Assembly (NCBI GenBank): GCA_001564035.1
Contig: LKMX01000009.1
Span: forward strand, 1-18,455
Length of the DNA stretch: 18,455 nt
Direction: 5' to 3'
DNA from: Nanohaloarchaea archaeon PL-Br10_U2g27
Lineage (GTDB): Archaea; Nanohalarchaeota; Nanosalinia; Nanosalinales; Nanosalinaceae
Of the stretch, positions 1 through 8,090 are shown in pieces; the first letter of the stretch is position 1; every line of letters starts with the position of its first letter. Position numbers and translations under genes: made by a program. Below the pieces are notes generated by a model. The model was not told the origin of the DNA, made no database searches, and was given only the letters and a program-made list of their open reading frames with translations.

Positions 1-15
1 ATAGGTGTTAATTTG

Positions 16-213
16 ATGTACGAAACTTTGAAGAGAGAGCTTAAAGAGAAGGGAGAAATCATGATTCGGTTCGACTCAGGCGAGGAGCGAGAACTGCATC
101 TCCACAATACCGAGTTTCAGGAAGCCCCTATGATCAAGGTCGATGCTGACGACGAAATCCACTGGTTCAACGCAGACAAGATTGAAAGATACTGGATACA
201 CATGGATTTCTAA
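16..213 (+). CDS. Small hypothetical protein (65 aa)
   Basis: I do not recognise this family. The product is a 65-residue soluble, acidic protein without a signal peptide or membrane segment. After a charged N-terminal helix (about residues 1-12) it alternates hydrophobic and charged residues in a way that suggests a small beta-rich fold, ending in an aromatic patch (YWIHMDF). I chose ATG at 16; the in-frame TTG just before it at 13 is an alternative. A GGTG at 4-7 could act as a ribosome-binding site, which would make this the downstream gene of an operon starting outside the window. The gap to the next gene is only 30 bp. Codon use matches the neighbours, so I take it as a real native gene of unknown function. 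Confidence 0.6.
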   Translation: MYETLKRELKEKGEIMIRFDSGEERELHLHNTEFQEAPMIKVDADDEIHWFNADKIERYWIHMDF

Positions 214-219
214 TATAAA
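211..219 (+). promoter_or_regulatory. TATA-like box for the 81-aa gene
   Basis: TAATATAAA lies with its centre about 28 nt before the ATG at 244. This spacing matches leaderless transcription and recurs in front of several other genes in the window. The box begins at the stop codon of the preceding gene. Confidence 0.5.
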
Positions 220-243
220 CCTAAACCCTCTATTTTTTTCTTA

Positions 244-489
244 ATGGCCTACTCTTTAGACACAGAAAACCGTTTATATCCTAGTAACGCAGACCTAACA
301 GTTTTCAACGGAGAAGCCGAATTTGATTACAAGGCCAGAGGAACAATTGAAGGCCTTGAACAGTATTCTCGCATAGCACGTCTCCTGGATGCACACATTG
401 AAATAATGGGCGAGAACTACAGAGGCCTGGAAGTCGAGATACTTTACGATGAAAAATACTACGATAAGATCGGAAGAGAACTAATTTAA
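244..489 (+). CDS. Small hypothetical protein (81 aa)
   Basis: Unrecognised acidic protein of 81 residues with no membrane segment or signal peptide. It has a Tyr-rich N-terminal half, a possible helix around residues 37-52 (GLEQYSRIARLLDAHIE) and a charged, Tyr-rich C-terminus. The ATG at 244 has a TATA-like box about 28 nt upstream, which fits a leaderless start. The gene converges on nucS and the two overlap by 9 bp at their 3' ends (481-489), so this stop region is antisense to the nucS stop. It contains two AGGCCT copies (351 and 423), both read as Gly-Leu. The intact frame, typical codon use and placed promoter support a real gene of unknown function. Confidence 0.65.
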   Translation: MAYSLDTENRLYPSNADLTVFNGEAEFDYKARGTIEGLEQYSRIARLLDAHIEIMGENYRGLEVEILYDEKYYDKIGRELI

Positions 490-1260
490 GTCATATGACG
501 GCTTGAAGTCTGACAATCCTTTTTGACTGTTGTCTACTGCCTCATAGCTTGGTATTACGTCGGCCATTTCCACTTCTACAAATTCTAGGCCTCTTTCTTC
601 CAGGTATTTCAAAACTTTTTCAGTCATCTTTGGAGCAACAAGTATTCCTCTTATTTCGCCATGGAACTCCTCCTCTATCTCTTCAACATACCTTTGAAGC
701 TGGAGAACTGTGTTGTAGTCAGGGTTTCTCTTGACTTCGATAACCACGTATCTGTCCTCATTGTCTCTAGCGAATACGTCTATAAACCCGGCGGGCGTCT
801 CTTTTTCTCTTTCTACAACTTTGAGGTCTTCCTCCACGATCTCAGGCTCGTCTTCTATAGCTTCATGGATGTCAACTTCGTGGCCCGCAATCTTCAGTTC
901 AGACTTGTCTACTAACTGGTCGACAGTGATCAAAGATATTTCATCAAAGAATACTTCAACCATTTCATCAGGATTTCTTCTCACGGCTCTTAATACGAGG
1001 CCTTCTTCATCAACTTCTACCTTGAAGGAGTCTACTTCAGGCTGCCAGTTCTTCGGCTGATAATTATCAGGGCCATGGACGAGCAACGCCGAATCCTGTT
1101 TCTTCAGCAAAATCCTCTCTCCTCTATCAAGCTTTGACTTGGCCCTACCACGGTAATTCACGGTACACAGTCCGTTGACCTGTACTGTGTACTCTCGGGA
1201 TAGATACTCTTTCAATAGTTGAGACGCCTGCTCAAACGAAGGATTTTCAATTAGCTCCAC
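481..1260 (-). CDS. nucS: Mismatch-specific endonuclease NucS/EndoMS
   Basis: NucS (EndoMS) is a RecB-like nuclease; in characterised archaea and actinobacteria it makes double-strand cuts at mismatched bases and works with the PCNA clamp. The 259-residue length is normal. The N-terminal half (about 1-120) is the DNA-binding region. The C-terminal half holds the nuclease core: D161 in GFIDVFARD, then E175 and K177 in VVIEVKR, and a QLQRY motif at 187-191. Near the C-terminus QKGLSDF (246-252) fits a PCNA-interacting box (Q-x-x-L-x-x-F). GTG at 1258-1260 is the only start before an upstream in-frame stop. The gene is divergent from radC across a 64-bp gap and overlaps the 81-aa gene by 9 bp at its 3' end. 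Identification is confident. Confidence 0.93.
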   Translation of the reverse strand: MELIENPSFEQASQLLKEYLSREYTVQVNGLCTVNYRGRAKSKLDRGERILLKKQDSALLVHGPDNYQPKNWQPEVDSFKVEVDEEGLVLRAVRRNPDEMVEVFFDEISLITVDQLVDKSELKIAGHEVDIHEAIEDEPEIVEEDLKVVEREKETPAGFIDVFARDNEDRYVVIEVKRNPDYNTVLQLQRYVEEIEEEFHGEIRGILVAPKMTEKVLKYLEERGLEFVEVEMADVIPSYEAVDNSQKGLSDFKPSYDLN

Positions 1261-1324
1261 ACCATAATTTTAGACAGTAAAGTTTTTTACCCCTAAACAG
1301 CAACCCTAAAACAGACAAGAAAAA
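1261..1324. promoter_or_regulatory. Divergent nucS/radC intergenic promoter region
   Basis: These 64 bp must hold the promoters for both divergent repair genes. On the minus strand GTAAAAAACT (1281-1290) lies about 26 nt before the nucS GTG and is a plausible TATA-like box for a leaderless start. On the plus strand the T-rich run 1283-1289 would give radC a short leader, but I see no clear TATA box and no AGGTGA-like site for radC. The assignment is tentative. Confidence 0.35.
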
Positions 1325-1987
1325 ATGGATTATACCATAAAAGAACTGCCTCAAGAAGAAAGGCCTAGAGAAAAACTGGAAGAACACGGCGCAAAATCAC
1401 TGACAGACGCAGATCTACTCGCTATACTGCTGAGAACAGGTATAAAAGGCAAAAACGTTAAAGAGCTTAGCTGCGAAATACTCCAAGAGTTCTCGATCCA
1501 AGGCCTATCATCTACAGAAATGAAAGACCTAGAAAAAATAGAAGGAGTGTCGAAAGTCAAAGCTGGGCAGTTGAAAGCGATAGGAGAGCTAGCAACACGG
1601 ATGCAGAGAGAAAAACGCCAAAAAATAGAAGGCCTAAAAGATGTAACCGCTCACGTAGAAGACTTGAAATACAGAGATAAAGAGCTTTTAAGATGCTTCT
1701 ATCTTAACTCCGGCAACGAAATATTGTCAGAAAAAGAAGTCGAAGGAGGAGTAAGCTCAGTCAACCTAAACATTAGAACGTTATTCGGCGAGGCCTTGAA
1801 ACACGACGCATCAGCTTTGATCCTAGCCCATAACCATCCTTCAGGAAGTTCTAGGCCTACTGAGCAAGATATTGAAGTAACTGAGAACTTGTTGGACGCG
1901 GGTAGAACCCTTGATGTTGAAGTGCTTGATCATGTCATTGTAGGCAGTCATGTTTCCAGCATGCGGGCCGAAACTTCTCTATGGTGA
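1325..1987 (+). CDS. radC: RadC-family JAB/MPN domain protein
   Basis: This is a 220-residue RadC homolog. The family is very common in bacteria and patchy in archaea; despite its name, a direct role in DNA repair is not firmly established. The N-terminal part has the RadC start (LPQEERPREKLEEHG) and a helix-hairpin-helix-like segment around residues 65-85 (LEKIEGVSKVKAGQL). The C-terminal JAB/MPN domain carries the metal-binding signature H169-x-H171-P-S-G followed by D182, with an upstream glutamate in SEKEVEGG that fits the JAMM pattern, so it could be an active metalloenzyme. Length is close to the bacterial form. Start ATG at 1325 follows a run of A. It is divergent from nucS and ends 98 bp before rpoH. 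It contains five AGGCCT copies. Confidence 0.9.
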   Translation: MDYTIKELPQEERPREKLEEHGAKSLTDADLLAILLRTGIKGKNVKELSCEILQEFSIQGLSSTEMKDLEKIEGVSKVKAGQLKAIGELATRMQREKRQKIEGLKDVTAHVEDLKYRDKELLRCFYLNSGNEILSEKEVEGGVSSVNLNIRTLFGEALKHDASALILAHNHPSGSSRPTEQDIEVTENLLDAGRTLDVEVLDHVIVGSHVSSMRAETSLW

Positions 1988-2023
1988 ACAGCCTATTTTA
2001 AACTTTTCGGCGATTCTCACCAC

Positions 2024-2058
2024 CTATTTAAAGTTTATCAGGACAGTTCTGTTATAAC
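2024..2058 (+). promoter_or_regulatory. Probable promoter of the RNA polymerase operon
   Basis: Two TATA-like elements precede rpoH: CTATTTAAAG (2024-2033) and GTTATAAC (2051-2058). The second lies about 30 nt before the rpoH ATG, matching the leaderless spacing seen elsewhere in the window. The first would give a leader of roughly 25-30 nt. No AGGTGA-like site precedes rpoH, which favours the second box. Confidence 0.45.
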
Positions 2059-2085
2059 TACTAGCTTTTCTGAGGGCATTAAAAA

Positions 2086-2322
2086 ATGGCAATCGACGTA
2101 CGCGACCACGAAGCAGTTCCCGACCATGAAAAAATTGATGAAGATGAGATCGAAGAGGTGCTTGACAAGTTTGACGCAGAAAAGTCTGACCTGCCTCAAA
2201 TCGAACGTACCGACGCTGCTTTGAAGCAGATGGATGTCGAAGAAGGAGACGTCATAAAAATAGAGCGTGAAAGCCCTACAGCCGGTAAAACCACATACTA
2301 TAGACTGGTAGTCGACAGGTGA
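2086..2322 (+). CDS. rpoH: RNA polymerase subunit H (Rpb5 C-terminal type)
   Basis: RpoH is the small archaeal counterpart of the C-terminal domain of eukaryotic Rpb5 and is part of the RNA polymerase jaw. The 78-residue length is typical. The N-terminal HEAVPDHEKID motif matches the family's HxLVPxHxxL pattern, and the C-terminal half has the conserved GDVIKI, ESPTAGKT and YYRLVV blocks. It is the first gene of the rpoH-B2-B1-A1-A2 operon, as in many euryarchaea. The last codons and stop (AGG TGA, 2317-2322) form the ribosome-binding site of the next gene, so translation of the two genes is probably coupled. The protein is more acidic than usual, in line with a halophilic host. Confidence 0.95.
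   Translation: MAIDVRDHEAVPDHEKIDEDEIEEVLDKFDAEKSDLPQIERTDAALKQMDVEEGDVIKIERESPTAGKTTYYRLVVDR
2317..2322 (+). promoter_or_regulatory. Ribosome-binding site of rpoB2 formed by the rpoH stop
   Basis: AGGTGA contains the rpoH stop codon and lies 7 nt before a TTG codon. It supports TTG at 2330 as the start of rpoB2, giving the N-terminus MDKKFLEQ. Confidence 0.7.
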
Positions 2323-2329
2323 ATCAAAC

Positions 2330-3787
2330 TTGGATAAAAAATTCTTGGAGCAGCTAATAAACAAAAACTTGGTAAAACACCAGACAGAATCCTACAACCG
2401 CTTCGTAAAAGACCGGATACAGACTATACTCAACGAAGTAGGAAGCATAGAACCAGAGCTACCTGATGGAGAAGACCTAGTAATCAAAATCGTAGACATG
2501 GACATCAAAAGGCCTAAGATCCATGAAGCAGACGGTTCGGTAAGAAAAATCACTCCAAGAGAAGCCAGAATGCGAGACCTGACTTACTCCTCAGAAATCA
2601 AGGTAGAGATGGCTCCCATCTTTGAAGGAGTTAAACAAGAGCCTGAAGAAGTGACAATCGGAGAAATCCCTGTCATGGTGGGAAGCGACTTGTGTTGGAG
2701 CAGTGACTGGGACGAAGAAGAAAAAATTGAGAACGGAGAAGACCCTAAAGACCCAGGAGGCTACTTCATAATAAACGGATCTGAAAAAACAATGATCTCA
2801 ATGGAGGAACTTACAAACAACAAGCCTGTATTCCTCCAAGACGGCGACGAGCAGACATGCCGAGTGAACTCAGAAAACTCAGGATACGTACAAAGACACG
2901 TACTAACACGTGACAAAGACATTGTCAAAATATCGTTCGCTAACGTCAAAAAGACGCCGGCAGTCGCTCTACTAAAAGCCTTAGGCTACGAAACCGATAA
3001 AGAAATAGTCGAACTAATCGGAGAAGAGTACGCATCAGACATCTACCTAAACATCTACGAAGTCGATGCAGCGAATCAGGAAGAGGCCTTCGAATACATC
3101 GCAAATAGAGCAGGAGTAACAAACGATATACAGGAGAGGGTTTCTAGCATACTTGATGATTATCTTCTGCCACACCTTGGACAGGATTCTGAGTTCAGGG
3201 AAGCGAAAGCAGAGTTCCTTGCCAACATGATACGTAATACTATTGCGCTTGGAAAAGGAGACATAACAGAAGACGATATAGACCACTACGCGAACAAGAG
3301 GCTGAACCTTGCAGGAGAACTACTTGAAATGCAGTTCAGATCAGTATTCCTCGGAAAATGGGGGTTAGTAGCACGTATGAAATATAACTTCCAGAAATCT
3401 GCGAAAAGAGGACGACTACCAAGCCTTCAATCTACAGTAGTTTCAGACACGTTAAGCAAACAAATAATGGGTGCAATGGCCACAGGCAACTGGGTAGGAG
3501 GCAGAACCGGAGTATGCCAACAACTCGACAGGAACAACCGTATCAAAACACTTTCACATCAAAGAAACATTGTCTCTCCATTAAGCAGCGACAGACAACA
3601 CTTTGAAGCAAGAGACCTGCATCCAACACACTGGGGACGAATAGACCCTATCAAGACTCCAGAAGGTATGAACATCGGGCTCAGAACACACTTAGCGATG
3701 AGCGCAGACGTATCAACAGGAATGACGGAAATGGAGAAAAACGCATTAAAGATGACACTGGAGCAAGTAGGAATCGAGGTGGAATAA
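2330..3787 (+). CDS. rpoB2: RNA polymerase subunit B'' (N-terminal half of B)
   Basis: B'' is the N-terminal half of the second-largest RNA polymerase subunit. Splitting B into B'' and B' occurs in haloarchaea and many methanogens. The 485-residue protein carries family blocks in order: GGYFIINGSEK (about 144-154), RLPSLQ, ATGNWVGGRTGV and the ARDLHPTHWGR to TPEG segment at its C-terminus. The TTG start has a well-placed AGGTGA site. Three residues usually invariant near the active centre differ: SHxRR reads SHQRN, and GRxCPxETPEG has D439 in place of C and K442 in place of E. The frame is intact, so these look like lineage changes rather than decay. rpoB1 follows after 5 bp. AGGCCT occurs twice. 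Confidence 0.95.
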   Translation: MDKKFLEQLINKNLVKHQTESYNRFVKDRIQTILNEVGSIEPELPDGEDLVIKIVDMDIKRPKIHEADGSVRKITPREARMRDLTYSSEIKVEMAPIFEGVKQEPEEVTIGEIPVMVGSDLCWSSDWDEEEKIENGEDPKDPGGYFIINGSEKTMISMEELTNNKPVFLQDGDEQTCRVNSENSGYVQRHVLTRDKDIVKISFANVKKTPAVALLKALGYETDKEIVELIGEEYASDIYLNIYEVDAANQEEAFEYIANRAGVTNDIQERVSSILDDYLLPHLGQDSEFREAKAEFLANMIRNTIALGKGDITEDDIDHYANKRLNLAGELLEMQFRSVFLGKWGLVARMKYNFQKSAKRGRLPSLQSTVVSDTLSKQIMGAMATGNWVGGRTGVCQQLDRNNRIKTLSHQRNIVSPLSSDRQHFEARDLHPTHWGRIDPIKTPEGMNIGLRTHLAMSADVSTGMTEMEKNALKMTLEQVGIEVE

Positions 3788-3792
3788 ACAAA

Positions 3793-5583
3793 ATGACAGA
3801 CGTATTTTTAGACGGAGAAATACTGGGCGAAATCGAAGAACCAGAACAAGTAAGACAAAAACTAATAGAACAAAGAAGAGAAGGCCTCATCGACCAAGAA
3901 GTAAACGTGTACTACGCTGAGGACAAAGACGAGATCAGGATAAACACTGATTCTGGCAGAATTCTAAGGCCTCTTATCGTAGTCGAAGGCGGAGAGCCAT
4001 CTATAACTGAGGAAGAAATCAACGAATTAGGCGAAGATCTAGACCTCAAAGAGCTAGAAGAAGAAGGAAAAATAGATTACCTAGATGCAGAAGAAGAAGA
4101 GAACGCCTACGTGGCAATGGATAGAGAAGAAGTCACGGAAGAGCACACACATCTAGAGATAGATCCTGAAATCATCAACGGAATCTCAGCTTCTCTAGTT
4201 GTTTATCCCGAACACAATCGTGGAGACAGGGTCAACTTCGGAGCAAAAATGGTTGGGCAAGGACTTGGACTGCCAAGCCTAGAACTACACCAAAGATTCC
4301 CAACAAGATCAAACATACTAACTTACGGGCAAGACCCAATCGTAACCACAAAAACCTACGATACTCTAGTAGGCCAACACCCAATAGGCCAAAACATGGT
4401 TGTCGCCCTCGCATCATTCGACGGATACAACATAGAAGACGCAGTAATCATGAACAAGGCCTCAATAGACAGAGGCCTGTCAAGAACCACTTACATGAGA
4501 ACCTACCAGACAGAGGCCCAGCGCTTCTGGGGAGGTCAAAAGGACAAGATCGGAATCCCTGATAAGGACGTCCGAGGATACAGGAGAGAAGAGGTCTACG
4601 CACACTTAGATGAAGACGGTATCGTGAATCCAGAGACCAAAGTAGATTCTGACGACGTACTGATCGGTAAGACCTCGCCTCCAAAATTCCTGGGCAGCGA
4701 CGCTGGAGAGATCCAGATGGGTCTTGCAGACAGGAGAGAAACCTCCCTAACTGTTAGACACGGGGAAAGAGGAAAAGTCGACAAAGTAATGATCTCTGAG
4801 ACAGGGGATGGAGACAAACTTCTCAAGATCAAGATGAGAGAATACCGTATCCCGGAGCTCGGGGACAAGTTCGCTACACGTCACGGGCAGAAGGGAGTTA
4901 TCGGAATGATCACTCCTGAAGAAAACATGCCTTTCACAAAACAAGGAATCACACCAGACATCATACTCTCAACACACGCAGTACCAAGCCGTATGACCGT
5001 GTCACAGATAATAGAACTTATGGCCGGTAAAGTAGGCGCAATGAGAGGAGAACCCGTAGACGGAACAGCATACCACAACGAATCCAAAGAAGAACTCAAA
5101 GAACAGCTAGAAGAACTAGGATTCAACTCCACAGGAAAAGAAAAAATGTATAATGGAGTGACGGGAGAAGAAATGGAAGCAGAAATCATGATCGGCCCAG
5201 CATACTACCTCAAACTAAGCCACATGGTTGCAGACAAAGTCCACGCCCGTGGAAGAGGCCCAGTAACACTACTAACAAAACAACCAACAGAAGGAAGAAG
5301 CCAAGAAGGAGGCCTCAGACTAGGAGAGATGGAAAAGGACGTCTTCGTAGGACACGGAGCCTCACTCCTGTTGAAAGAACGGTTCGGAGCCGACTCCACA
5401 GAAATCGAAGTATGTAACGAATGTGGAGAAATAGGAGTATACGACAGAAAAGAAAACAAAAAATACTGTCCAAACTGCAACTCAGAAAACGTAGACGAAG
5501 CAGAAGTCCCACACGCATTCCTGCTCCTCATGAACGAGCTAAAATCCATGATGATGGATACAAAAGTGGAGCTAGAGGAATAG
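3793..5583 (+). CDS. rpoB1: RNA polymerase subunit B' (C-terminal half of B)
   Basis: B' is the C-terminal half of RNA polymerase subunit B and supplies hybrid-binding and active-site residues. The 596 residues include GYNIEDAVIMNK, LIGKTSPPKFL, the two-lysine GDKFATRHGQKG motif and HAVPSRMTV, all diagnostic. A C-terminal zinc site has C541-x2-C544 and C559-x2-C562. The N-terminal 130 residues are strongly acidic, including a Glu-rich stretch around 80-115. ATG at 3793 is preceded by AGGTGG (3777-3782), 10 nt upstream and inside the end of rpoB2, which suggests coupled translation. The TAG stop is directly followed by the rpoA1 ribosome-binding site. Five AGGCCT copies fall in all three codon frames. 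Confidence 0.95.
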   Translation: MTDVFLDGEILGEIEEPEQVRQKLIEQRREGLIDQEVNVYYAEDKDEIRINTDSGRILRPLIVVEGGEPSITEEEINELGEDLDLKELEEEGKIDYLDAEEEENAYVAMDREEVTEEHTHLEIDPEIINGISASLVVYPEHNRGDRVNFGAKMVGQGLGLPSLELHQRFPTRSNILTYGQDPIVTTKTYDTLVGQHPIGQNMVVALASFDGYNIEDAVIMNKASIDRGLSRTTYMRTYQTEAQRFWGGQKDKIGIPDKDVRGYRREEVYAHLDEDGIVNPETKVDSDDVLIGKTSPPKFLGSDAGEIQMGLADRRETSLTVRHGERGKVDKVMISETGDGDKLLKIKMREYRIPELGDKFATRHGQKGVIGMITPEENMPFTKQGITPDIILSTHAVPSRMTVSQIIELMAGKVGAMRGEPVDGTAYHNESKEELKEQLEELGFNSTGKEKMYNGVTGEEMEAEIMIGPAYYLKLSHMVADKVHARGRGPVTLLTKQPTEGRSQEGGLRLGEMEKDVFVGHGASLLLKERFGADSTEIEVCNECGEIGVYDRKENKKYCPNCNSENVDEAEVPHAFLLLMNELKSMMMDTKVELEE

Positions 5584-5589
5584 AGGTGA
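5584..5589 (+). promoter_or_regulatory. Ribosome-binding site that decides the rpoA1 start
   Basis: AGGTGA follows the rpoB1 stop immediately and lies 8 nt before ATG at 5598. The frame stays open upstream into rpoB1 and includes a GTG at 5586, but that GTG lies within the ribosome-binding site itself. ATG at 5598 gives the expected family N-terminus. Confidence 0.7.
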
Positions 5590-5597
5590 ACCAGAAA

Positions 5598-8075
5598 ATG
5601 AGCAAGAAGATCAACAAAATAGAATTCGGAATCGTAAGCACAGAAAAACTGGACAACATGGCCGTAAAAGAAATCGACAAAGCCGAAGTATACGATGCAG
5701 ACGGCTACCCCGTAGAAAACGGAGTGATGGATCCTGCACTAGGAGTAATCGATCCAGGAATGCGATGTCAGACATGCGGAGGAAAAATAAGAGAATGTAA
5801 AGGACACTTCGGAATGATAACTCTTTCCAGGCCTGTAGTCCACGTTCTATACGCCAAAAAGATTAGAAACTTGCTCAGATTCACAAACATCAACGAGAAC
5901 GGCGAATGCACGCTACTGCTTAAAGACGAAGACAAAGCGCTCCGTAAAAGCAACATGATGAAGCAAGACCCTGAGACAGGAGAAGAAATCTCAGACGTTA
6001 AACTAAACAAGCCCTACACATTTGTTGAAGACGGAGAAGAAATCAAACCTCAGGAAATAAAAGAAAGATTCAAGCAGATCCCTGACGAAATCGCAGCAAA
6101 ACTAGGCGTAGAAGGGTGCAGACCTGAAGACCTAATACTAGAAAAAATCCCTGTACCACCAGTAACAATCAGGCCTTCAATCACACTAGAGACAGGTGAG
6201 AGAAGTGAAGACGACATCACCCACAAACTGGTTGATGTAATCAGAATCAACAAAAGGCTTCAGAACAACATCGAAATCGAGGCCCCTGACTTCATTATCA
6301 ACGACCTGCACGAGCTGCTGCAGTACCACGTTTCGACACTGTTCTACAATGATATGAACAGTGTTCCTCCTGCACGCCACAGGTCAGGCCGGTCGCTGAA
6401 ATCATTGATTGAAAGAGTACAGGGTAAGCAAGGCCGTTTCCGTGAAAACTTGATCGGTAAACGTGTCAACTTCTCAGCCCGTACCGTAATCAGCCCCGAT
6501 CCAAATATCGGGATCAATGAAGTCGGAGTACCAAAACTTGTAGCAGAAAAACTTACAATCCCTGAAAAAGTAACGGAAAGAAACTACGACCGTTTAATGA
6601 AACATATTGAAAACGGGCCTGACCAACACCCTGGTGCAAACTATGTTTTCCAACCAAACGGCAGCAGAAGAAGAATAACAGAAGAAAACCAAGAAGAACT
6701 CATCGAATCAATCGAACCAGGAGAAGGATGGACGGTCGAAAGGCACCTACAAGACAATGACACAGTGCTGTTCAACCGTCAACCAAGCCTGCACAGAATG
6801 TCAATTATGGCACACAAAGTCAAAGTACTGCCGTACAGAACATTCAGACTCAACCTGAACGTCTGCGCACCATACAACGCAGACTTCGACGGAGACGAGA
6901 TGAACCTACACGTTCCTCAAAGCGAAGAAGCACGAGCAGAAGCAGAAGAACTCATGAAAGTGCAGGAACACGTCAAATCCCCAAAAATGGGAGGCCCAAT
7001 CATAGGAATGCTTCAAGACTACGTATCAGGCCTATACCTACTAACACAAGACGACCGAGAACTAGACAGAGAAAAAGCATTCAACCTCCTAGCAGAAGCA
7101 GGAGAACACTTCTCAGATCTGCCAGAAGGCGACAAAGTATCAGGCCGCGAACTCGTATCACTCTTCATACCGGACGACATCTCCCTCACAATCAACGAAG
7201 GAGAAGACGACGAAGTAGTGATCGAAAACGGTAAACTGGTGAAAGGAGTTCTAGACGAAGACGCGTTAGGAGACTACGGAGGAGAAATAATCCAACAACT
7301 CTCAATCGAATACGGAAGCGACAAAGTCGCAGAATTCCTGAACAGAGTAAGTAGAGTCGGAGCAATCTTCCTGACCAAAAGAGGATTCTCAATAGGCCTA
7401 GATGACCTAGAAGTACCTGAAGAAGCAACAGACCAGATCACAGAAGTAATAGAAGAATCAGTAGACAGCACAGAAGACCTGCTGAAAGAGTACGAAGAAG
7501 GAAAAATGGAGGCAATGACCGGTAAAACACTTGAAGAAACAAGAGAAATCCGGATAACCAAAGAACTGAACGAGGCCTTCACAGAAATAGGAGAAATCAT
7601 CGCAGAATACTTCGACGAAGACTCATCAGCATACGTCATGGCAGACTCAGGCGCAAGAGGTTCAATGCAGAACGTGACAACAATGGCAGGAATGCTTGGA
7701 CAAAACAGCGTGCGAGCAACAAGAATCGAAAGAGGATACAAAAACAGGACTCTAAGCCACTACAAACCAGGAGAAATGAGCCCAGAAAGCCGAGGATTCG
7801 TATCCTCAAGCATTCTCGAAGGCCTAGACCCAAGAGAAATGTTCTTCCACCAAATGGCGCAGAGAAAAGCACTGGCAGACAAATCCCTCAACACTAAAAC
7901 CTCCGGATACATGTATAGAAGGCTTTCAAACTCTCTCCAAGACCTGAGAGTAGAGTACGATCAGACAGTCCGAAACGCACAGGGAGAGATAATCCAGTTC
8001 AGAGCCGGAGAAGACGGAATAGACCCTCAAAAATCCGACAGAGGACGGATCACGACCACAATCTCAACAAAGTAA
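5598..8075 (+). CDS. rpoA1: RNA polymerase subunit A' (N-terminal part of A)
   Basis: A' is the N-terminal part of the largest RNA polymerase subunit and carries the catalytic metal site. From ATG at 5598 it has 825 residues. Seen in order: MSKKINKIEFGIVS start, zinc site C57-x2-C60...C67-x2-H70, RVNFSARTVISPDPNIG, FNRQPSLHRMS, and the catalytic NADFDGDEMN with D429, D431 and D433. The bridge helix (about 733-776) is unusual: where archaea and eukaryotes have GGREGLVDTAVRT, this reads AQRKALADKSLNT (754-766), closer to the bacterial RKGLADTALKT form. The flanking FFHQM, SGYM and RRL elements remain. It is followed by rpoA2 with its own AGGTGA site. Six AGGCCT copies. Confidence 0.95.
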   Translation: MSKKINKIEFGIVSTEKLDNMAVKEIDKAEVYDADGYPVENGVMDPALGVIDPGMRCQTCGGKIRECKGHFGMITLSRPVVHVLYAKKIRNLLRFTNINENGECTLLLKDEDKALRKSNMMKQDPETGEEISDVKLNKPYTFVEDGEEIKPQEIKERFKQIPDEIAAKLGVEGCRPEDLILEKIPVPPVTIRPSITLETGERSEDDITHKLVDVIRINKRLQNNIEIEAPDFIINDLHELLQYHVSTLFYNDMNSVPPARHRSGRSLKSLIERVQGKQGRFRENLIGKRVNFSARTVISPDPNIGINEVGVPKLVAEKLTIPEKVTERNYDRLMKHIENGPDQHPGANYVFQPNGSRRRITEENQEELIESIEPGEGWTVERHLQDNDTVLFNRQPSLHRMSIMAHKVKVLPYRTFRLNLNVCAPYNADFDGDEMNLHVPQSEEARAEAEELMKVQEHVKSPKMGGPIIGMLQDYVSGLYLLTQDDRELDREKAFNLLAEAGEHFSDLPEGDKVSGRELVSLFIPDDISLTINEGEDDEVVIENGKLVKGVLDEDALGDYGGEIIQQLSIEYGSDKVAEFLNRVSRVGAIFLTKRGFSIGLDDLEVPEEATDQITEVIEESVDSTEDLLKEYEEGKMEAMTGKTLEETREIRITKELNEAFTEIGEIIAEYFDEDSSAYVMADSGARGSMQNVTTMAGMLGQNSVRATRIERGYKNRTLSHYKPGEMSPESRGFVSSSILEGLDPREMFFHQMAQRKALADKSLNTKTSGYMYRRLSNSLQDLRVEYDQTVRNAQGEIIQFRAGEDGIDPQKSDRGRITTTISTK

Positions 8076-8090
8076 AAAGGTGAAACAAGA

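Noticed and set aside
2330..5583. rpoB2/rpoB1 as a frameshifted single rpoB gene
   Set aside because: The break falls at the usual archaeal B''/B' split, and rpoB1 has its own ATG and AGGTGG site, so it is a natural gene split.
5421..5597. N-terminal extension of rpoA1 into the end of rpoB1
   Set aside because: The frame is open, but the extension is Arg/Lys-rich, unlike the family, and AGGTGA before ATG 5598 gives the expected N-terminus.
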